DNA of 64,000 bases from Roseomonas acroporae. Its GTDB lineage: Bacteria; Pseudomonadota; Alphaproteobacteria; Acetobacterales; Acetobacteraceae. Where the stretch lies: the NCBI RefSeq assembly GCF_023223525.1, contig NZ_JALPRX010000002.1:1-64000 (forward strand), in the 5' to 3' direction. This document shows, in pieces, positions 42,956 through 51,213 of the stretch. Within the stretch, counting starts at the first letter, position 1, and the number at the start of each line of letters is the position of its first letter. The notes under the pieces are model-generated. The model worked only from the letters and a program-made list of their open reading frames with translations. It was not told the origin of the DNA and made no database searches. Made by a program: the position numbers and the translations under genes.

Positions 42956-43381
42956 CTACTCCTCGGGTGGCCGCTGCCGGTTCTGCTTCACCGAGCCGCG
43001 CAGCGTCTTGGCCTCCAGCCGGCGCTTCTTCGAACCCAGGGTCGGCCGCGTCGGCCGGCGCGTCGGCGGGGGCGGCGCCGCGGCCTCGCGGATCAGCGCG
43101 AGCAGCCGCTCCAGCGCGTCCTGCCGGTTGCGCAGCTGCGAGCGGAATTGCTGGCCCTTGATGACGATCACGCCTTCCGCGGTGGCCCGGCTGCCGGCCA
43201 GCCGGATCAGCTTCTCCCGCAGCGCCTCGGGCAGGCTGGGGCTGCCGCGGGCATCGAAGCGCAGCTCGATGGCGGTGCTCGTCTTGTTGACGTGCTGGCC
43301 GCCCGGGCCGGAGGCGCGCACGTGGCTCTCCTGCACCTCGTCGTCGTCCAGGGTGATGCGGGGGGTGACCGGGATGGGCAT
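42956..43381 (-). CDS. arfB: Ribosome-rescue peptidyl-tRNA hydrolase ArfB
   Basis: The 141-residue protein has the class I release-factor-like domain with the catalytic GPGGQ (residues 25-29, SGPGGQHVNKTS). It lacks the codon-reading domains. It ends in a basic tail (SKKRRLEAKTLRGSVKQNR) that in ArfB/YaeJ enters the empty mRNA channel. It frees ribosomes stalled on mRNAs without a stop codon by hydrolysing peptidyl-tRNA. Length and tail are normal. It converges with the M20 gene (18-base gap) and diverges from the Crp-type regulator. Confidence 0.95.
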   Translation of the reverse strand: MPIPVTPRITLDDDEVQESHVRASGPGGQHVNKTSTAIELRFDARGSPSLPEALREKLIRLAGSRATAEGVIVIKGQQFRSQLRNRQDALERLLALIREAAAPPPPTRRPTRPTLGSKKRRLEAKTLRGSVKQNRQRPPEE

Positions 43382-43761
43382 GCGCCCATCAGATCAGGCC
43401 GCCGGCGCCGTGTCGTCCGGCGATGCGCGCGCCGCCCGGTTCCGGCCGTGGAGGATGGCACGGCGCGGCGTTACGCCCGCGGGGCGGACGGCCGGGCCGG
43501 TGCGCCGGGGCCGACCGTGCAACCGGACCGTGCCGGCAGGATGCCGCGCGCCGCGTGCCGGGGGAAATGCCTGTTCGCACCGCATCGATTGTCGATATGC
43601 AGAAAGTATCATGTAATCCGGCATGAAGTCGGCTTCCCGGCGGTCCCCGTCGGGTCGGCGGATTCCTGCTCCCTTCCTTCCACATCACGTGTTCTTCAAC
43701 GGGTATGTTTCGTTATCGCGTTGAATATTGCATTCATTGTGGGATCGGGCCAAAAGCCGGC
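43382..43761. other. Divergent region between arfB and the Crp-type regulator
   Basis: The right half (about 43570-43760) is markedly A+T-rich for this genome and holds the candidate promoter at 43589-43617. An open frame beginning at 43705 runs into the regulator, but its first 19 codons use A/T third bases (TTT, TAT, GTT, GAA, ATT), unlike genes here. I therefore treat it as untranslated leader. Confidence 0.55.
43584..43617 (+). promoter_or_regulatory. Promoter of the Crp-type regulator with overlapping palindrome
   Basis: TTGTCG (43589-43594), a 17-base spacer and TGTAAT (43612-43617) form a good sigma-70-like promoter. The palindrome ATCGA-TTG-TCGAT (43584-43596) overlaps the -35 box and could be an operator, perhaps for the regulator itself. 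The predicted leader is about 140 bases long. Confidence 0.5.
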
Positions 43762-44469
43762 ATGGGGTGCAACCAGATTCTCGCCGTCCTGCCGCCAGTC
43801 GTGCAGGAACACCTCGCTCCCTGGTTCAAGCCGGTCGAGCTGATCACGGGCGCTCTGATCCATGCCGATGGCGACCGGATCGAGAGCGTTCTCTTCGTCG
43901 ACTCGGGGATGGTGTCGCTGGTGCTGGCACCGGACGGCGACGCCGCGGCCGAGGTCGGCATCGTCGGCAACGAGGGCATGGTCGGGCTCGGCGGGATGTT
44001 CGACGGGGTCAGCAAGGTGGAAGCCGTCGTGCAGATCGCCGGCACCGGACGCCGGCTGCCGACGGAGCGCCTGCGGTCGGCGATGGCGGCGTTCCCGGCC
44101 TTCGCCGACCTGATGCACCGCTACCTCTTCCTGCGCCTGCTGCAGACCGAGGTGGGCATGGCCTGCAACGCCCTGCACTCGGTCGAGCAGCGTGCCGCGC
44201 GCTGGCTGCTGATGACCGTCGACCGCGTCGGCGCCAGCTTCTCCCTGAAGCAGGATTTCCTGGCGCAGATGCTGGGCGTGCGCCGGGCCAGCATCAGTGG
44301 CGTGGCGAATTCCATGCAGAAGGCCGGGCTGATCCGCTACCGGCGCGGCGCGATGACGGTCACCGATCTGGCCGGGCTGGAGGCATTGGCCTGCGGCTGC
44401 CGGAACCGGGCCGTCGCCGCGCATCGCCGGCTGCTGGGGCCGGCGCCGCTGGTCTGCGCCCCGGCCTGA
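43762..44469 (+). CDS. Crp/Fnr family transcriptional regulator
   Basis: The 235-residue protein has a cyclic-nucleotide-type beta barrel (about 15-120; VLFVDSGMVSLVL, GNEGMVGLGGMFDG) and a long dimer helix. The winged helix-turn-helix (about 150-215) has FSLKQDFLAQMLGVRRASISGVANSMQKAGLI with RRASISG as the recognition helix. The barrel lacks the RxA cAMP-binding signature, so the effector is unknown. The GNEGMVG group is common in Rhodospirillales and Rhizobiales. The start at 43762 (MGCNQILAVLPP) is the family-like N-terminus; starting at 43705 would add a CIHC-containing segment with atypical codon use. Monocistronic, followed by pepN after 160 bases. Confidence 0.87.
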   Translation: MGCNQILAVLPPVVQEHLAPWFKPVELITGALIHADGDRIESVLFVDSGMVSLVLAPDGDAAAEVGIVGNEGMVGLGGMFDGVSKVEAVVQIAGTGRRLPTERLRSAMAAFPAFADLMHRYLFLRLLQTEVGMACNALHSVEQRAARWLLMTVDRVGASFSLKQDFLAQMLGVRRASISGVANSMQKAGLIRYRRGAMTVTDLAGLEALACGCRNRAVAAHRRLLGPAPLVCAPA

Positions 44470-44629
44470 CCGGTCCCGCCCGGCCGCTCGTCTCGCCCGA
44501 CCCGGCGCCGCGCCGGGACGCGCCGCCCCCGCGAGCACCCCGCCGGGGCATGGGCTCGCCGGGAGCCCCGCGGGACGGGCGGGGCAGGGGCCGCTTCCGC
44601 CGGGGCGCCGCTTCGTGCTTCAATTGCGC

Positions 44630-47377
44630 ATGGCCGACATCCAGCGCGACAACTCCCCGGACACGACCGCCGTGCCGCATGCCGTGCACCGCGGCGACTA
44701 CCAGCCGCCGACCTTCCTGGTCGACGCGGTGGCCCTGCATTTCGAGCTCGACCCGGCGGCGACGCTGGTGCGCTCGCGCCTCGTCATGCGCCGCAACCCG
44801 CTGGCCAGGGAGAGCGCGGGGGAGCGCGCCGCGCCGCTCCGGCTGGACGGGGAGTCGCTGACCCTGCGCTCCCTCCGCCTCGATGGCGAGGCGCTGACCG
44901 CCGACCTCTACCGGCTGGAGCCGGACGGCGCGCTGGTGATCCCCGAGGTGCCCGACCACTTCGTGCTGGAGGTCGAGGTCGAGATCGCCCCCGCGGCGAA
45001 CACGGAGCTGTCCGGCCTCTACACCTCGGGCGGCAACTACTACACGCAGTGCGAGGCGGAGGGCTTCCGCCGCATCACCTTCTTCCCCGACCGCCCGGAC
45101 GTGATGGCGCGCTTCACCACCACCATCGTGGCGGACCGGGCGAGCTGCCCGATCCTGCTCTCCAACGGCAACCCGACCGAGGCCGGGGATCTGCCCGGGG
45201 AGCTGCCCGGGGAGCTGCCCGGGGAACTGGCAGCCGGTCGCCACCGCGCCGTCTGGGTCGATCCGCATCCGAAGCCCTGCTACCTCTTCGCCCTGGTCGC
45301 GGGCGACCTGGTCGCGGTGCGCGGCCGCTTCACCACGCGCTCGGGCCGGGAGGTGGCGCTCGCCATCTGGGTGCGGCGCGGCGACGAGGACCGCTGCGGG
45401 CACGCCATGCGCTCGCTCAAGGAATCGATGCGCTGGGACGAGGAGGTGTTCGGCCTCGAATACGACCTCGACGTGTTCAACATCGCCGCCCTCTCCGACT
45501 TCAACATGGGGGCGATGGAGAACAAGGGCCTCAACGTCTTCAACACCAAGTACGTGCTGGCGCGCCCCGACACCGCGACGGATGCCGACTACCAGGGCAT
45601 CGAGACCGTCATCGCGCACGAGTACTTCCACAACTGGACCGGCAACCGCGTCACCTGCCGCGACTGGTTCCAGCTCTCGCTCAAGGAGGGGCTGACGGTC
45701 TTCCGCGACCAGGAATTCAGCGCCGACATGGGCAGCCGCGCGGTGAAGCGGCTGCGCGACGTGCGCGGCCTGCGCGCCGCGCAATTCCCCGAGGACGCCG
45801 GCCCGATGGCGCACCCGGTGCGCCCCGACAGCTACATCGAGATCGACAATTTCTACACGCCCACCGTGTACCAGAAGGGTGCCGAGGTGGTGCGCATGAT
45901 GCACACCCTGATCGGCGCGCCCGCCTTCCGCAAGGGCATGGACCTCTACTTCGAGCGCCACGACAACCAGGCCGTGACCATCGAGGACTTCGCCCAGGCG
46001 ATGCAGGACGCCTCGGGCATCGACCTCTCGCACTTCAAGCTCTGGTACGCGCAGGCCGGCACGCCCGAGGTGACGGTCTCCGACAGCTACGATCCCTCCA
46101 CCCGGCGCTACGTGCTGACTCTGCGCCAGAGCACGCCGCCGACGCCGGGCCAGCCGGTGAAGCGGCCCATGCCGATCCCGGTCGCGATGGGCCTGCTCGA
46201 CGGCGAGGGCCGGGAGCTGCCGCTGCGCCTGGCGGGCGAGAACACGACGCCCGCCCCGGGCACGCGCGTCCTCGTGCTGGAGGAGGCCGAGCAGCGCTTC
46301 GAGTTCGAGGCGGTGGACGCCCCGCCCGTGCCCTCGCTGCTGCGCGGCTACTCGGCGCCGGTGAAGCTGCTGGGCATGCCGCCGGAGCGTCTGCGCTTCC
46401 TCGCCGCGCACGACACCGACCCGTTCGTCCGCTGGGAATCCGGCCAGCAATACGCCACCGGCGTGATGCTCGACCTCGTGGCGCGCCATCAGCGGGACGG
46501 CGAGGCGGCGCTGGCGGCGCCGCCCGACGCCGGCCTGGCCGAGGCGATGGCGGCGACGCTCGCGGGGGCCGCCGCCGACCCGGCCTTCGCCGCCGAGGCG
46601 CTGCTGCTGCCGGGCGAGAACTTCGTGGCCGACCAGATGCCGGTGGCCGATCCGGCGGCGATCCACGCCGTGCGCGAGGCGCTGCGCGCCGGCCTCGCCG
46701 CGCGCCTCGCCGCGCCGCTGCGCGACGCGTATGACGGCCTCGCGGACGATGGTCCGTACCGCATCGACGGTGCCTCGATCGGCCGGCGCGCGCTGCGCAA
46801 CGCCTGTCTCGGCTACCTCGCGCTCGGTCCGGGCGGGGTGGCGCTGGCCAGGGCGCAGTTCGACGGCGGCCGCAACATGACCGACGTGCTCGCCGCCCTC
46901 GCCGTGCTGGCCGACACCGACTCGCCCGAGCGCACCGAGGCCCTGGCCGCCTTCCATGCCAGGTGGCGCGACGACCCGCTGGTGCTGGACAAGTGGTTCG
47001 CCATCCAGGCCATGGCGCGCCGTCCGGGCCGCGCCGCGCCGGACGATCTGGCCGACATCCGCGCCCTCTACACCCATCCCGACTTCGACATCCGCAACCC
47101 GAACCGGGTGCGCTCGCTAGCCGGCAGCTTCGCCGCCGGCAACCCGGACCGCTTCCACGACGCGGGCGGCGCCGGCTACCGCTTCCTGGCGGACGTCGTG
47201 ATCGCGCTCGACCCGCTCAACGGCCAGACGGCGGCGCGCATGGTGACGCCGCTCGGGGCGTGGCGGCGGCAGGCGGAGCCGCGCGCGGCGCTGATGCGGG
47301 AGGCGCTGGCGCGCATCCTCGCCGTGCCGGGGCTGAGCCGGGGCACCTACGAGAAGGTGTCGAAGGCGCTGGCCTGA
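44630..47377 (+). CDS. pepN: Aminopeptidase N
   Basis: The 915-residue protein is an M1 family metallopeptidase of the E. coli PepN type. The substrate motif GAMEN (NMGAMENKGLN, about 294) and zinc site HEYFHNW with the downstream Glu in LKEGLTVFRDQEF (about 330-353) are intact, and the long C-terminal helical domain ends in ...KVSKALA as usual. It removes N-terminal residues from peptides in the cytoplasm. A GEL-P repeat (three 12-bp units, 45191-45226) lengthens a loop in the N-terminal beta domain. A GTG at 44615 is an alternative start five codons upstream. Confidence 0.96.
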   Translation: MADIQRDNSPDTTAVPHAVHRGDYQPPTFLVDAVALHFELDPAATLVRSRLVMRRNPLARESAGERAAPLRLDGESLTLRSLRLDGEALTADLYRLEPDGALVIPEVPDHFVLEVEVEIAPAANTELSGLYTSGGNYYTQCEAEGFRRITFFPDRPDVMARFTTTIVADRASCPILLSNGNPTEAGDLPGELPGELPGELAAGRHRAVWVDPHPKPCYLFALVAGDLVAVRGRFTTRSGREVALAIWVRRGDEDRCGHAMRSLKESMRWDEEVFGLEYDLDVFNIAALSDFNMGAMENKGLNVFNTKYVLARPDTATDADYQGIETVIAHEYFHNWTGNRVTCRDWFQLSLKEGLTVFRDQEFSADMGSRAVKRLRDVRGLRAAQFPEDAGPMAHPVRPDSYIEIDNFYTPTVYQKGAEVVRMMHTLIGAPAFRKGMDLYFERHDNQAVTIEDFAQAMQDASGIDLSHFKLWYAQAGTPEVTVSDSYDPSTRRYVLTLRQSTPPTPGQPVKRPMPIPVAMGLLDGEGRELPLRLAGENTTPAPGTRVLVLEEAEQRFEFEAVDAPPVPSLLRGYSAPVKLLGMPPERLRFLAAHDTDPFVRWESGQQYATGVMLDLVARHQRDGEAALAAPPDAGLAEAMAATLAGAAADPAFAAEALLLPGENFVADQMPVADPAAIHAVREALRAGLAARLAAPLRDAYDGLADDGPYRIDGASIGRRALRNACLGYLALGPGGVALARAQFDGGRNMTDVLAALAVLADTDSPERTEALAAFHARWRDDPLVLDKWFAIQAMARRPGRAAPDDLADIRALYTHPDFDIRNPNRVRSLAGSFAAGNPDRFHDAGGAGYRFLADVVIALDPLNGQTAARMVTPLGAWRRQAEPRAALMREALARILAVPGLSRGTYEKVSKALA
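45191..45226. repeat. 12-bp tandem repeat inside pepN, three copies
   Basis: CTGCCCGGGGAG occurs twice exactly and once with one change, encoding LPGELPGELPGEL between SNGNPTEAG and the conserved AVW.DP.PKP block of the N-terminal domain. Confidence 0.9.
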
Positions 47378-47477
47378 CGGGTTCCGCCGCGGGAATCGGC
47401 GCACCGGCAGTGCCAGAGCGGATCGCCGGAGGGCGGCTACGCCCGGAGGCGTGAAGCCGCTCCGAGCACAACGGGCC

Positions 47478-47581
47478 AGAGCATTTTCAAGCTGAGCGTC
47501 CTCGCTCAGCGGCTCGGAAAATGCGAAAAATCAAAAGGCTAGAGCCGTTCCGGCCTGATACAGTCAGGCTGGATCGGCTCT
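47478..47581. repeat. Dispersed hairpin element, copy 1 (two stem-loops)
   Basis: The left part is a nested stem: GCATTTTC (47481-47488) pairs with GAAAATGC (47517-47524), and inside it GCTGAGCG-TCCT-CGCTCAGC (47491-47510). The right part is an 18-bp near-perfect stem around TACAG (47541-47581, AGAGCCG pairs with CGGCTCT). The first 76 bases recur at 60496-60571 without gaps. Confidence 0.85.
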
Positions 47582-47588
47582 AAAGCGA

Positions 47589-47613
47589 ACCGCAGTCCCA
47601 ACCGGACTGCGGT
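47589..47613. terminator. Perfect 10-bp hairpin between convergent pepN and kinase genes
   Basis: ACCGCAGTCC and GGACTGCGGT enclose CAACC. There is no T-tract. Location between two convergent stop codons makes a terminator plausible. Confidence 0.4.
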
Positions 47614-47720
47614 CCGCCGTAGGCACCCGGTTCCCGTCGCCGGCGGGCGGTGCGCGGCGCGGCTTTCCCGGGCGCCCGGATCTGCCGCCCGGCACGGGGC
47701 CCGGCCCGTGCCGGGCGGGA

Positions 47721-49082
47721 TCAGTCGGCGCCGGGTTCGGTCCTCGCGGTGATCCGGTCCAGCGGCAGGTCCATCCGGCACTCCAGCCCCGCCGGCACGA
47801 AGTCCAGCACCACGCTGCCGCCGAACTCCTGCGCCAGCCCGCGCTCCAGCAGGCGCGAGCCGAAGCCGCGGCGTGCCGGCGGCTGCACCGGCGGCCCGCC
47901 GCGCTCCCGCCACAGGATGTGCAGGCGCGGCTCGCCCGCCGGCGGCGGCGCCGGCGCGTCGTGCGTCCAGCGCACCTCCACCAGCCCGGTCGGGCAGGAC
48001 AGGGCGCCGTACTTGGCGGCATTGGTCGCCAGCTCGTGGAAGGCGAGGTTGATGGTCACCACCGCGCTGGGCGTCAGCCGCACCGGCGCGCCCGCGATGC
48101 GCAGCCGGTCGGCGCCGTAGGCGGCCAGGGTGCGCTCCGTCACCTCGCGCAGGCTCGCCCCCTCCCAGGTCGCCTGGTGCAGCAGGTCGTGCGCCCGGGC
48201 CAGGGCGCGCAGCCGCGAGTCGAGCCGCTCGCGCATCTCGGCCGGCGTGTCCACCGAGCGCCAGGTCTGCAACGCCACGGACTGCACCGTGGCGAGCGTG
48301 TTCTTGACCCGGTGGCCGAGCTCGCCGAGCAGCAGCGCCGCCCGTTCCTCGGCGCGCTTGCGGTCGGTGATGTCGGCGATCACGCCGATCAGGTGCGTCA
48401 CGTGCCCGTCGGGCGCGCGCAGCGCGTTGGCGAAGCCCTCGATCCAGCGGACCTCGCCGTCGCCGGCGCGGCGGATGCGGCATTCCATGTGCAGGCGGCC
48501 CGAGCCGGACTGGATCGCCTCGCGGAAGCCGAGATGCACGCGGCGCCGGTCCTCCGCCAGCACGTGCCGCAGCAGGCTGCGGTAGCCCCAGCGCGGCAGC
48601 GGCTCCTCGTAGCCGAAGATCCGGTCGTGCAGCGGCGAGCGTTCGGCCTGGTCGTGCTCCAGGTCCAGCTCCCAGACGCCGAGCCGCCCGGCCTCCAGGG
48701 CCGCCTGCAGCCGGGCCTCGCTGCGCTGCAGCGCGGCGTTGGCGATGGCGAGCTCGGCGGTGCGCTCGGCGATGCGGCGGTCGAGGTCGCGGTTGGCCAG
48801 TTGCAGGGCCGCGTTGGCCTCCTCCAGCGCCTCGCTGGTGGCGTCGAGCTGCCGGGAGGTGCGGTGCAGCGCCTGCTCCACCGAATCCGCCGCCCGGGCC
48901 TGGCTGGCCAGGGTGCCGACGGTCTCGGCCAGGCTGCGCACCGCCGCCTGGCTCGCCGCGCTGCGGCGGGCCATCTCGTCGCGCAGCTCGGCGAGCTCGG
49001 CCTGGGCGCTGCGCAGCGCCGCTTCCAGCCTGTCGGGATCGGGGGGCGGCGTGCCCGGACTGTCCTTCGGCGCTTCAGCCAT
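47721..49082 (-). CDS. HWE-type sensor histidine kinase with PAS domain
   Basis: The 453-residue protein lacks membrane helices. Residues 1-120 are largely coiled coil (ALRSAQAELAELRDEMARR; LDATSEALEEANAALQLAN). A PAS domain (about 125-245) ends in HLIGVIADITDRKRAEE. The HWE kinase domain follows: phospho-accepting His in LLLGELGHRVKNTL (about 257), N-box HELATNAAKYGALS (about 350), and a C-terminal RRGFGSRLLERGLAQEFGG. Such kinases feed response regulators, often in the general stress or light response; no receiver protein is adjacent. The ATG at 49082 (MAEAPKD) is preferred over an upstream one ten codons earlier. Confidence 0.9.
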   Translation of the reverse strand: MAEAPKDSPGTPPPDPDRLEAALRSAQAELAELRDEMARRSAASQAAVRSLAETVGTLASQARAADSVEQALHRTSRQLDATSEALEEANAALQLANRDLDRRIAERTAELAIANAALQRSEARLQAALEAGRLGVWELDLEHDQAERSPLHDRIFGYEEPLPRWGYRSLLRHVLAEDRRRVHLGFREAIQSGSGRLHMECRIRRAGDGEVRWIEGFANALRAPDGHVTHLIGVIADITDRKRAEERAALLLGELGHRVKNTLATVQSVALQTWRSVDTPAEMRERLDSRLRALARAHDLLHQATWEGASLREVTERTLAAYGADRLRIAGAPVRLTPSAVVTINLAFHELATNAAKYGALSCPTGLVEVRWTHDAPAPPPAGEPRLHILWRERGGPPVQPPARRGFGSRLLERGLAQEFGGSVVLDFVPAGLECRMDLPLDRITARTEPGAD

Positions 49083-49431
49083 CGGCACCACCCGGCGCCG
49101 TCGCGGTTTCAAAGCTGGTTATCGCATTCATGAATGAGGCGCGGCTACGCTTTCCCCGCTGATCGCCATCCCGTCCGGCCGCCATCCCGCCGGCCTGCCC
49201 CGGCCATCGGCGCGGACGGCCCGGAACCGCGGCCCCCGGCGCCGGCATGGCGTCGCGAGCGTGAACCGGACCAGGAATGATTCCGCCTCATAACGCAGGA
49301 TTGTGGAAATTCCGACTGGGTTGTCCACCTTTCCCGGAAATGGGACACCGCGCACCCGTCATCGGCACCCGGCCCCTCGTCACGCCTCCCGCCATCCCCG
49401 CCGGTGCACCGACCACGGACTCGGACCCCGC
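49083..49431. other. Divergent region between the kinase and GT39 genes
   Basis: The region holds a perfect 12-bp palindrome CATTCATGAATG (49125-49136), 43 bases before the kinase start. Two smaller ones, GGAATGATTCC and GGAAATTCC, lie near 49280-49320 in an A+T-richer segment. They may be operators or promoter parts. I found no convincing -35/-10 pair and no gene. Confidence 0.45.
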
Positions 49432-51042
49432 ATGGCCAGAACAGCCCTCGGACCCTCCCGCGGCACCGCGCCGTCGGCCGGCCCCGCCCCCTCGGCGGAC
49501 GAGCGTCGGGGTGGCGCCGGCCCACGGTCCTGGCGCCGCCGGGCCGCCGCGGCGCTGGCGGGCGTGACCCTGCTGCGCCTGCTGGTCGCCGCCACCGGCC
49601 CGCTGGCGCCCGACGAGACGTACTACTGGGTCTGGTCGCACCACCTGCAGACCGGCTACCTCGACCATCCGCCCATGGTCGCGTTCTGGATCCGCGCCGG
49701 GACGCTGCTCGCCGGCGAGACGCCGCTCGGGGTGCGGCTGCTCGGCCCGCTCTCGGCGGCGCTCGGCTCGGTGCTGCTGGCACGCGCGGCGGACGCGCTG
49801 TTCCCGACCGCGCCCCCCGGCTCCCGGGGGCCCCTCTCCCCCCCGGGGCCCTGGTCGCCCGGCCTCTCGCCCGGCCTCTCGCCCGGCCTCTGGGCGGCGC
49901 TGCTGCTGAACGCCACGCTGGTGCTCGGCGTCGGCTCGGTGGTGATGGCGCCCGACACGCCGCTGCTGTTCTTCTGCACCGCCGCGCTCTGGGCGATGGC
50001 GCGGCTGCGCCGCTCCGGCGACGGGCGCTGGTGGCTGGCGGTCGGCGCCTTCGCCGGCGGCGCCCTGCTGAGCAAGTACACGGCGGTGCTGCTCGGCCTC
50101 GGCATCGCCCTCTGGCTGGTGCTGACCGCCGAGGGGCGGGCCTGGCTGCGCCGCTGGCAGCCTTGGGCCGGGGGAGCCGTCGCCGTGCTGCTCTTCGCCC
50201 CGGTGGTGGCGTGGAACGCGGCCAATGGCTGGGCGAGCTTCCTGCGCCAGGGGGGGCGGGCCGGCGCCACGGAGCCGGGCCGGGCACTGCGCTACCTCGG
50301 CGAGCTGGTGGGCGGGCAGGCCGGGCTCGCCACGCCGATCGTGTTCGTGCTGTGCGTCGTCGGCGTGGCGCTGGCGGCCGCCGCCTGGGTGCGGCGGCGA
50401 GACGCGTCGGCGGCGCTGCTGGCCTGCCTGACCGTGCCGGGGGCGCTGCTGTTCCTCTGGCAGGCGACGGGCAGCCGGGTGCAGGGGAACTGGCCGGCCA
50501 TGCTCTACCCGGCCGCGGCCATCGCCGCCGCCGCCCTGCCCGGGCCGCGCTGGCAGCGGCTGCGCCCGGCGGCGGTGTGGGTCGGGGCGGTGCTGACGGC
50601 GCTGGTCTACGTGCAGGCGGCGCTGGCGCCGGTGGCGCTGCCGCGCCGGCTGGACCCGACCCTCGCGCGGCTCGGCGGCTGGGAGGCGTTCACCGCTTCC
50701 GTGGAGGCGGCGCGCCGGTCGGCGGGGGCGGATTTCGTGGCCGCCGAGGAGTACGGCCTGGCCTCGGCGCTGGCCTTCCGCCTGCCGCCCGGCGTGCGCG
50801 TGCTGGCGATCGACCCGCGCTGGCGCTCCTTCGGCCTGCCGGCGCCGCCGCCCGGCCTGCGCGGCCTGCTGGTGCGCAGCGAGCGGCGCGGCGAGGTGCC
50901 GCCACTCTGGCCCGAGCCGCGCCCGGCGGGAGAGCTGGTGCGGTCGCGGCACGGCGTCGAGGCGGAGCGCTACCGGCTCTACGAGGTGGTGACGCGGCCG
51001 GATGCGCCGGTGACGGTGGTGCTGCCGCGCCCGGGCGACTGA
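49432..51042 (+). CDS. GT39-type membrane glycosyltransferase (ArnT/PMT superfamily)
   Basis: The 536-residue protein has about ten membrane helices after a basic N-terminus. The first periplasmic loop has the catalytic LAPDETYYWVWSHHLQTGYLDHPPM (Asp-Glu about 60-61, DHPP about 76), the hallmark of lipid-linked sugar transferases of the GT-C fold. GALLSKYTAVLLG and a C-terminal soluble domain follow. It moves a sugar from a polyprenyl phosphate to an unknown acceptor at the outer face of the inner membrane. A SPGL repeat (three 12-bp units, 49861-49890) sits in a loop after a Pro-rich segment. The start at 49432 avoids a non-family leader. Confidence 0.87.
   Translation: MARTALGPSRGTAPSAGPAPSADERRGGAGPRSWRRRAAAALAGVTLLRLLVAATGPLAPDETYYWVWSHHLQTGYLDHPPMVAFWIRAGTLLAGETPLGVRLLGPLSAALGSVLLARAADALFPTAPPGSRGPLSPPGPWSPGLSPGLSPGLWAALLLNATLVLGVGSVVMAPDTPLLFFCTAALWAMARLRRSGDGRWWLAVGAFAGGALLSKYTAVLLGLGIALWLVLTAEGRAWLRRWQPWAGGAVAVLLFAPVVAWNAANGWASFLRQGGRAGATEPGRALRYLGELVGGQAGLATPIVFVLCVVGVALAAAAWVRRRDASAALLACLTVPGALLFLWQATGSRVQGNWPAMLYPAAAIAAAALPGPRWQRLRPAAVWVGAVLTALVYVQAALAPVALPRRLDPTLARLGGWEAFTASVEAARRSAGADFVAAEEYGLASALAFRLPPGVRVLAIDPRWRSFGLPAPPPGLRGLLVRSERRGEVPPLWPEPRPAGELVRSRHGVEAERYRLYEVVTRPDAPVTVVLPRPGD
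49861..49890. repeat. 12-bp tandem repeat inside the GT39 gene
   Basis: GGCCTCTCGCCC occurs twice exactly with a third partial copy, encoding PGLSPGLSPGLW just before a membrane helix. Confidence 0.85.
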
Positions 51043-51213
51043 CAAGCCCGGGCGACCCGGAAATCCGCGCCGCGCGTCGCACTTCAGCGTCCGGAATCAC
51101 GCCCCCGGCTGCCGCTGGCCTCCGGCTCCCGGTCCCGGCCCCGGGGCGGCACGCGCTTGATCCCGGACCGTGCCACCCGATCTGATGCCGCAGGGAGCAA
51201 GGAGACCCCCGTC

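Larger units (their letters stand above)
47378..47720. other. Convergent region after pepN rich in hairpins
   Basis: Besides the two-part hairpin element (47478-47581) this gap holds a perfect 10-bp stem ACCGCAGTCC/GGACTGCGGT around CAACC (47589-47613). That hairpin may serve as a terminator for pepN or the converging kinase gene. I see no gene. Confidence 0.55.

Noticed and set aside
43705-43761. An N-terminal extension of the Crp-type regulator with CIHC...C, recalling the FNR iron-sulfur cysteines
   Set aside because: Codon third positions there are mostly A/T, unlike every gene here, the cysteine spacing (C-x2-C-x9-C) does not match FNR, and there is no ribosome site. It is better read as leader DNA.
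49250-49345. GGAA-type motifs upstream of the HWE kinase, tested as an EcfG general-stress promoter
   Set aside because: The distance from GGAAT to CGTT is about 13 bases, too short for the usual spacing of an ECF15 promoter, and the sequence is better described as small palindromes.
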